From contig JADYYS010000050.1 of NCBI GenBank assembly GCA_020853525.1, forward strand, positions 105,480-169,479: a stretch of 64,000 nucleotides of DNA, given 5' to 3'. The stretch's first letter is position 1. Every line of letters begins with the position of its first letter. This document shows positions 57,501 to 64,000 of this stretch, piece by piece. The position numbers and the translations under genes were made by a program. A model generated the notes under the pieces. That model did no database searches, had not been told where the DNA came from, and saw only the letters and a program-made list of their open reading frames with translations. Source of the DNA: Ardenticatenales bacterium. GTDB taxonomy: Bacteria > Chloroflexota > Anaerolineae > Epilineales > Epilineaceae.

Positions 57501-57973
57501 CTCGACCCGACGGCGATGCCCGTCCCGTCGGGCAGCGTCGCCACGCCGGCGGCAGACGGCACGGGCCACAGCGCCTGCTTCACGCCGGCCGGATCGAGGA
57601 CGACGATGCCGCCCGCCCCCGCGTCGCTGACATAGATCCGCCCGCGCGCGCTGTCCACCGCGATGTACGTCGGCGCCACGAGGCCGGCGGCGGCCGCGTC
57701 GCCCAGCGCCTGCGGCTGATCCGCCGTGTCGATGACCGACACCGTCCGCTCGGCCGCGTCGACAATGTAGATCCGGCCGTCGGCGCCGTAGTCCACGCCA
57801 AGGGCGCGGCGCCAGACACCGGGGGGGAGGGGGATGGCGGCGCTTTGCCAGGTGGCGGCGAGGGTGAAGGCGGTGGGCTGGGGCTGGGCTTGGGTTGGGC
57901 GATCGGCGTCCGGGCACAGGAGAAGAGCCGAGAGTGCCAGGATCGAGATTGTGAGGCGCTTGGGGGTCGGCAT
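54575..57973 (-). CDS. Exported NHL-type propeller plus two VWA domains
   Basis: A 1132-residue protein with a signal peptide (about 1-30, LTISILALSALLLCPDADRP). An NHL/SMP-30-like propeller (about 40-585) has strands such as GRIYIVDAAERTVSVIDTAD and GAGRIFVTDQAADVVTVWRV. VWA1 (about 630-815) has MIDAS LVLDRSGSM and VVSFND. A DUF11-like region and Pro/Thr linker (about 905-928) follow, then PIYLPIGM, then VWA2 (about 948-1118) with MIDAS LAVDASSSM and LLTDGRQ. The order DUF11-PT-linker and paired VWA matches the protein at 1-3824. It lies 95 nt downstream of a PhoB-type regulator on the same strand, so it may be a target or operon partner. A role in adhesion or surface sensing is inferred. 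Confidence 0.88.
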   Translation of the reverse strand: MPTPKRLTISILALSALLLCPDADRPTQAQPQPTAFTLAATWQSAAIPLPPGVWRRALGVDYGADGRIYIVDAAERTVSVIDTADQPQALGDAAAAGLVAPTYIAVDSARGRIYVSDAGAGGIVVLDPAGVKQALWPVPSAAGVATLPDGTGIAVGSSEDGMVRILNADGSQRAAWPSQATTGRGDVLRGIDVDAGSRVHVLDGRNGDVRTFSLAGVRQDSVDLRLPPGVEADDVVFAGYGGATSDQRYLAATSVGIVLLSAGSQWNIIPRGDLFGIAFDALRGIVTTQPGRNGEGSLVYRWLPGADRPASPERTWGELAARPGTFEGPMQVVAGVDGRLVILDRQWRIQRFAPDGAVIDQKSRPWLMHAPVAVTVDDAGMLFVSGGGTLAAYDPATGLAWQAQVGGGTGHAVALAIGPAPRHDVVALDTLNDALELFDRATGRVVSARPLPPSAGERALWGDLDLDAAGNAYALDRVNGTVAVLPLGAAGGAVRTVALPPRTRRLAVTPDGQALYALDRDGWVHRFDAAGTRTGSFDAARFDLAPASLPSDVAADGAGRIFVTDQAADVVTVWRVDAAATPQSPPDGGAECRAVPSKTADPAAVRLGDAVDVRLTVRGGCGSRAAPTPLDILLVLDRSGSMEGERLRLLKEAAASFIAEVDYTTGRVGVVSFNDTAALDAPLSAQAGPPRDAVRNLQATGNTLISVGLARARQEFQQRGRADARKVIVLFSDGIEDREEGNRTLQEADQLKRTFGVEIFTVAIGGASTLMRSAAADAAHAFVADDARFLYAIFEAIAGRVTTTVLFKTITVTDRLPPDMRLVAGSAVPPATVQGDTLRWTLTDVPIAGLGLRYRVEPLECGEAPTNVAAFAEYTDGYGRAGRLDFPVPRVMVNCGPPTVPPTVTSTPSPTATITPTPSPSPTPTATGEPVPIYLPIGMRERCIPGERHADVVLAVDASSSMVGAKIAAARQAARLFVSLLDVPRDQVALVAFDENARLAAPLGSSVDQLNGTLDTLATGSGTRIDRGLETAQAELFGARHKAGNTRVVVLLTDGRQPDESRTIELAAGLRAQDVVLYAIGLGADVDLPFLVRITGDPARARQAPSTTELAAIYRQVAGEVPCPPSAFWGGR

Positions 57974-58068
57974 GGCTTCGATGTCCTCACTTGTCGCGCG
58001 GGTTGTCCGTTCCGAACGCCAAGGATAGCCGATCGTCGGCCGCCGCCGTCGACCGTTCCTCGAAATCG

Positions 58069-58773
58069 CTATCCCTCCTTCGCCAGCCGATACCCAAACC
58101 CCCGCACCGTCTCCACGTACCGCGGCGCCGCCGGATCGTCCTCGATCTTCTGCCGCAGGTACCAGACGTAGCGCTTCACGTAGCTCGGCTCGTCGGCGTA
58201 CTCCGGGCCCCAGACGGCGGTGAGGAGCTGGTTGTGGGACAGCGTCCGGCCGGCGTGCTCGGCCAGGACGGCCAGCAGGCGGTACTCGGTGGGCGTCAGC
58301 GGCACGGATTCGCCGCGGCGCAGGACGGTGCGGCCGGCGAAGTCGATGACGAGGTCGCCCACCGCCACCGGCGGCAGCGCGTCGCCGGCGAGCGCGCGGG
58401 CGCGGGCGGCACGGGCGAGGACGGCGCGCAGCCTGGCGTTCATCTCGGCCAGGCTGAACGGCTTCGTCACGTAGTCGTCGGCGCCGAGGTCGAAGCCGCG
58501 CAGCCGCTCGGGCTCGTCGTCCCGCGCCGTCAGGACGATCACCGGCACGTCCGACATCTCGCGGATCCGCTTGAGCGTCTCCCAGCCGTCCATCCGCGGC
58601 ATCATCACGTCCAGCACGACGATGTCCGGCCGCCCGCCGTAGAGCTCGCGCAGCCCGTCGAGGCCGTTGGCGGCGGTCAGCACGCGGTAGCCGGCGCCTT
58701 CGAGCGACTCCGAGAGCAGGCGCGTCAGGTTCGCGTCGTCGTCGATCATCAGGACGGTCGGCATCGTGCTCAT
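58069..58773 (-). CDS. OmpR/PhoB-family response regulator
   Basis: A 234-residue regulator. The receiver has VLMIDDDANLTRLL, the phospho-acceptor Asp in IVVLDVMMPRMDGWETLKRI, Thr in VIVLTARDD, and Lys in YVTKPFSLAEM. The winged-helix output has LTPTEYRLLAVLAEHAGR, YVKRYVWYLRQKIEDDP and VETVRGFGYRL. The start ATG 58773 overlaps the stop of the kinase gene as ATGA, with GGAGCGGGG upstream. It is the second gene of the kinase-regulator operon. The VWA surface protein follows on the same strand. Confidence 0.95.
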   Translation of the reverse strand: MSTMPTVLMIDDDANLTRLLSESLEGAGYRVLTAANGLDGLRELYGGRPDIVVLDVMMPRMDGWETLKRIREMSDVPVIVLTARDDEPERLRGFDLGADDYVTKPFSLAEMNARLRAVLARAARARALAGDALPPVAVGDLVIDFAGRTVLRRGESVPLTPTEYRLLAVLAEHAGRTLSHNQLLTAVWGPEYADEPSYVKRYVWYLRQKIEDDPAAPRYVETVRGFGYRLAKEG

Positions 58774-60374
58774 CGCCCCGCTCCGCTTCCGTGGCCCGTG
58801 GCATCGGACGCCGCCGGCAGCCGCAGCACGAACGTCGACCCCTCGCCCGGCCGGCTGGTCACGACGATCCCCCCGCCGTGCGCCTCGGCCACGGCACGCG
58901 CGATGTGCAGCCCAAGGCCGTGGCCGTACGTCTCGCGCGCATCGTCCCGTTCGACCCGGTGGAAGCGATCGAAGATCCGTGCCTGCTCGTCCTGCGGAAT
59001 CCCGGCGCCGCGATCCGTGACGGCGAACGCCACGATCGTCGCGCCGTCGGAGACGCCGAGCGCATGGACCTCGATGTCGATCGCCGACCCCGGCGCCGAG
59101 TACTTGGCGGCGTTCTCGATCAGGTTGCCCAGCGCCTCGGCGGCGCGGTCCGGATCGGCCTGGACCGGCGGTGCAGCAGGGGCGATGGCCACGTGCACGC
59201 GGACGCGGTCCCCGGCGGGCAGCCGCCGGAGTGCCAGGGCGACGAGGTCGGCGGCGTTCGTCGGGGCGACGTTCAGGGCAAATCGCCCGGCCTGCATCCG
59301 GCTGATGTCCAGCACGCCCTTCACCAGCCGCGTCAGCCGCGACGCCTCCTGGCCGACGATCGCCAGCTTGGCCCGCAGCCGGTCGTCGATCGCGCCCGCC
59401 TCCATCAGCTCGACGGAGGCATTGATGTTCGTCAGCGGCGCGCGCAACTCGTGGCTGACGAGGGCGACGAAGTCGTCCTTCAGCTGGTCGAGCCGGGACA
59501 TGTCGGCGTTCGCCTCTTCCAGGGCGATGTTCTTGGCCGCCAGCTCGTCGGTGGCAGCCGCCAGCTGCTCGGTGCGGTCCTGCACGCGTGCCTCGAGGAC
59601 GCGGTTCAGCTCGAGGATCGCCCGCTCGGCCGCGATCCGCGTCGTCATGTCGCGCAGCACGAGCGATGTGCCGGCCGGCCGGCCGTCGTCGTCCCACAGC
59701 CGCGTCTGCGTCATGTCCACCGGCACGGTGTGGCCGTCCTTGTGGCGGCACCGCGCCTGTACGCCGCGCACGAACCCGGCGTGCTCGAGCCGGTCGCGGA
59801 CGCGCCCGAGGCCCCCACCCGGCTGCAGCCGCTCGGGCAGCACCCGGACCGCGGGCTGGCCGACGATCTCGTCCGCCGTGAAGCCGAGCATCTCGGCCGC
59901 ACCGCGGTTCCAGCTGCGGACGATGCCGCCAAGGTCGAGGCTCAGGATCGCATCCGCCGAGCCGCTCGTGATCGATGCCAGGTACCGCTCGCCGACCCGC
60001 ACACGCGCCTCGGTTTCGGCCTGCCGGGCGAGGGCGCGCGCGATCCAGTCCAGTGTCCAGAACGTGACGAGCGGCCCGGCCAGCCCGTAGACGACCAGCG
60101 CGGACGCCATCCGTACCGACGCGCCGGCCCCGGCCAACACGCGCTCCTCCCAGATCTGGTGCGCCGCGACGAACGCCAGGATCGCGAGCGGCAGCGCCCA
60201 TCGCAGCCGCCGCACGACGACGAGTGCGCGCCGCTGGGCGGTGGTCGCCACCGCGGACGACGCGGACGGCGTGAACGACGCAGCAGACGCCGGCGCCGGG
60301 GTGGGCGCGGCGGGCGGGGGCGGCGGCGGCGCGGGGGCGGCGGGAAGCGCTTCGCGCGGGGTGGAGGTGATCAC
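58770..60374 (-). CDS. PAS-containing sensor histidine kinase
   Basis: A 534-residue membrane kinase. A low-complexity Ala/Pro N-terminus (1-45) precedes two membrane segments (about 58-72 and 88-106). A PAS domain (about 125-250) shows DAILSLDLGGIVRSWNRGAA, EMLGFTADEIVG and a PAC-like SLVLRDMT. A coiled coil is followed by the HisKA motif VALVSHELRAPLTNI (acceptor His present) and an HATPase_c domain with NLIENAAKYS, TDRGAGI, FDRFHR and HGLGLHIA. The start GTG 60374 is uncertain because a -10-like TATACT lies only 15 nt upstream; a GTG at about 60248 would remove the low-complexity part. Confidence 0.92.
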   Translation of the reverse strand: MITSTPREALPAAPAPPPPPPAAPTPAPASAASFTPSASSAVATTAQRRALVVVRRLRWALPLAILAFVAAHQIWEERVLAGAGASVRMASALVVYGLAGPLVTFWTLDWIARALARQAETEARVRVGERYLASITSGSADAILSLDLGGIVRSWNRGAAEMLGFTADEIVGQPAVRVLPERLQPGGGLGRVRDRLEHAGFVRGVQARCRHKDGHTVPVDMTQTRLWDDDGRPAGTSLVLRDMTTRIAAERAILELNRVLEARVQDRTEQLAAATDELAAKNIALEEANADMSRLDQLKDDFVALVSHELRAPLTNINASVELMEAGAIDDRLRAKLAIVGQEASRLTRLVKGVLDISRMQAGRFALNVAPTNAADLVALALRRLPAGDRVRVHVAIAPAAPPVQADPDRAAEALGNLIENAAKYSAPGSAIDIEVHALGVSDGATIVAFAVTDRGAGIPQDEQARIFDRFHRVERDDARETYGHGLGLHIARAVAEAHGGGIVVTSRPGEGSTFVLRLPAASDATGHGSGAGR

Positions 60375-60388
60375 GGCTGGTGGGCGAC

Positions 60389-60394
60389 AGTATA
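60389..60394 (-). promoter_or_regulatory. Candidate -10 of the kinase-regulator operon
   Basis: TATACT on the minus strand is a near-consensus -10 in GC-rich DNA, 15 nt before the GTG at 60374. No -35 is clear. If used, the transcript would be almost leaderless or translation would start downstream. Confidence 0.4.
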
Positions 60395-60519
60395 GCGGTT
60401 GGGGATGGGCGGTCGGTGCGCGGTGGTTCCGTCATGCGGACAACGGCAAGGGTTCGACGATAGGCGGGCGATGTCGGGCGCGCCACTTCCGGCCTCCGAT
60501 GCCGTTGACGCGCGCTGCA

Positions 60520-62705
<2,186 letters not shown>

Positions 62706-62709
<4 letters not shown>

Positions 62710-63866
62710 GATCGGCGGGCCATTGCGACGAGGGCTGCGACTGTGAGCACGGCGGCCAGCGCCAACCACGGCCAAGGCGGCGGTTGCGGTATGCGCGCGT
62801 TTTCGGCCGGCGATTCCGCAGCACGGCGATCCGCTTCAGCTCCGTCAGGCGGGTCGACCGGGGCATCGTCGGCGCGAGCGGGCGTGACGCGATCGACCGG
62901 CGCCGCGTTGTCCTCGACGCCGGCCAACGGCATCGATCCGGACGGCGTCGACACCCCTGCCAGGGCGTCGGCAGCACCATCCGACAGCGCACCGCGGGTC
63001 GACTCGGCCCTGACGGTGGAAGGCGCGGAATCGGCCGTCGGCTCACCGGTGGCGCCGCCGACCGCGCCGAGGCCGACGATCGGGCCGTTCGACGACTTGC
63101 CGCCCGCACCGGAAGACGGCGCTGTCGGGGCGACAGGCTGTTCGGGTGCCCGGGATTGCGTCGCGCGGGCGGGCGATGCATCGAACGAACGGGTCGTCGG
63201 CCCGATCGCTGTCGGCGGGAGGACGAGCGTCGGTTCGTGCATCGGGACGGGCGTCGGAGTGGCAGGGGCTTGCGCGGCGGCGACGAGCGTGACGTGACCC
63301 GCCGACGATCCTGCGGGGATTTCGATCCCGTCGCGGCTCGACAACATCGACGCCGAGATGCCCACGTCCGTCGCACCACTGCCGACGAGCGCCCGGAAAG
63401 TAACGCTGAACAGATCGCCCGAACCGCTGGCCGGAGCCGCTGGGCTCAGCTGGGTGAAGGCGACATGAACCGTGCCTGCAGCGTTGTCGGCGAGATTGCG
63501 GACGACGAGGTCGGCGGACAGCAGGCGCCCGAGTTGAACCTGCACACTGGGCTTGGCCGGGTTGGCGTCCTGGACTTGAAGGACCTTCGGGTCAAACGAC
63601 AGTTGCACGTCAGCCCCGTACAGATCGCGCACGTCGCGGATCCGCACGACGACGGCGCCCGTCTGGCCCGCACCGATCTTGGCGTCCCCGACGGCAATCG
63701 TGGCCTGTGACTGGGCGGAAGCCGGTGCGGGAACCGATAGGCAGCTGCACGCGATGATCCACATCGCCCGGCGCCACGATCGGATCGCCCGGCGCCGGCC
63801 ATGATCCTGCCGTCGCCGGCGCGCGACATGCCAGCGCATCGCACACCGACCAGCGCGCGCGATCAT
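62706..63866 (-). CDS. Exported cohesin-like protein with C-terminal membrane anchor
   Basis: A 386-residue protein. A signal-like segment (about 33-52, [17 protein letters not shown]) leads to a cohesin-like domain (about 55-190). Its motifs [40 protein letters not shown] and [11 protein letters not shown] align with those of the neighbouring gene, so the two are tandem paralogues. A Pro/Ala/Thr-rich spacer follows. A C-terminal membrane helix and basic tail ([20 protein letters not shown] then RRS) resemble a sortase-type tail but have no LPxTG. ATG 63866 overlaps the upstream gene stop (ATGA). Confidence 0.82.
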
Positions 63867-64000
63867 CGTCGCCCGAATCCCGGGCACAGCGGCAGCGGGC
63901 CCATGAAGCAGTACTCGAACAGCGGGTTCCCGTCCTCGTCGTACGTGCTCTCGAACGGAATCCCGCGCTCGCCCGCCGCCTCGTCGCCCGGCACGTCCTC
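63863..64000 (-). CDS. C-terminal fragment of an unrecognised gene, 5' end beyond the window
   Basis: An open frame on the minus strand from the window edge to TGA 63863-63865 encodes the last 45 residues, ending [18 protein letters not shown]. It is acidic and then Pro/Gly/Cys-rich; no family can be named. It is kept because its stop overlaps the next start by ATGA, the same coupling seen in the following two genes. Confidence 0.55.
   Translation of the reverse strand, partial: EDVPGDEAAGERGIPFESTYDEDGNPLFEYCFMGPLPLCPGFGRR

Noticed and set aside
54554..58171. A 1205-codon plus-strand frame opposite the propeller-VWA gene
   Set aside because: Arg/Ala/Gly/His-rich antisense shadow. The minus strand shows two MIDAS motifs, a signal peptide and coupled neighbours.
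60241..60400. The Ala/Pro-rich N-terminus of the PAS kinase as a distinct domain
   Set aside because: Low-complexity sequence that may not even be translated, given the -10-like element 15 nt upstream.

Overview
The window is very GC-rich, gene-dense bacterial chromosome. I see no tRNA, rRNA, CRISPR array, insertion sequence or phage gene. The best guess for the host is a high-GC member of the Chloroflexota (Anaerolineae-like), with moderate confidence. The reasons are the many exported proteins with Pro/Thr-rich 'PTPT/TATP' linkers followed by a short [VIA]-[YF]-[LM]-P hydrophobic motif, three Uma2-family genes in 64 kb, an RNase J, ASPIC/UnbV proteins, and palindromic repeats inside coding genes. 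This is inference from style, not a phylogenetic result.

Layout. 1-4.5 kb: the 3' part of a large two-VWA surface protein and a small membrane protein. 4.7-9.2 kb: a three-gene MacAB/Lol-type ABC exporter operon, split by a composite palindromic repeat. 9.3-12 kb: a Transgly_assoc membrane protein, a Uma2 gene and two adjacent toxin-antitoxin modules (mazEF; RHH-DUF433/DUF5615) bounded by a 28-bp near-perfect direct repeat. 12.1-15.6 kb: a lactate/malate-dehydrogenase-like enzyme overlapping an L-2-hydroxyglutarate oxidase, a TfoX-N protein and a second Uma2. 15.9-23.2 kb: dnaE, a membrane glycosyltransferase, homoserine dehydrogenase and an MmcQ/YjbR protein; dnaE and hom carry in-frame palindromic repeats. 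23.4-29.7 kb: a secreted propeller protein, a second composite palindrome, a third Uma2, tpiA and RNase J. 30-33.6 kb: a CsbD protein and a receiver / histidine kinase / NarL-type regulator cluster, in which the kinase has Tyr where the phospho-accepting His should be. 33.8-41.5 kb: a polysaccharide deacetylase, a small membrane protein and a 2034-residue exported LamG-thrombospondin-3-RTX protein. 41.8-46.3 kb: a NACHT NTPase fused to a formylglycine-generating-enzyme-like domain, a nucleotidyltransferase-fold protein and a decayed BrnT/BrnA module. 46.4-52.9 kb: a coupled lipoprotein / CRTAC1 (ASPIC/UnbV) / RnfD-like operon recalling the UnbV-UnbU pair of enediyne clusters, but with no polyketide synthase nearby. 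53-60.4 kb: a membrane protein, an alpha/beta hydrolase, a propeller-VWA-VWA surface protein and a PhoB-type two-component system. 60.5-64 kb: two tandem cohesin-like exported proteins and the tail of a third gene, joined by 4-nt overlaps.

How it fits together. Housekeeping genes (dnaE, hom, tpiA, rnj) sit among genes for a large, repetitive extracellular surface (VWA, cohesin, TSP3/RTX, LamG, propeller) and for signalling or conflict (two two-component systems, TA modules, NACHT-FGE). The most promising subjects for a second look are the NACHT-FGE protein and its neighbours, the UnbV/UnbU-like operon, the His-to-Tyr kinase, the shared C-terminal YLP-like motif, and the repeat families inside genes.
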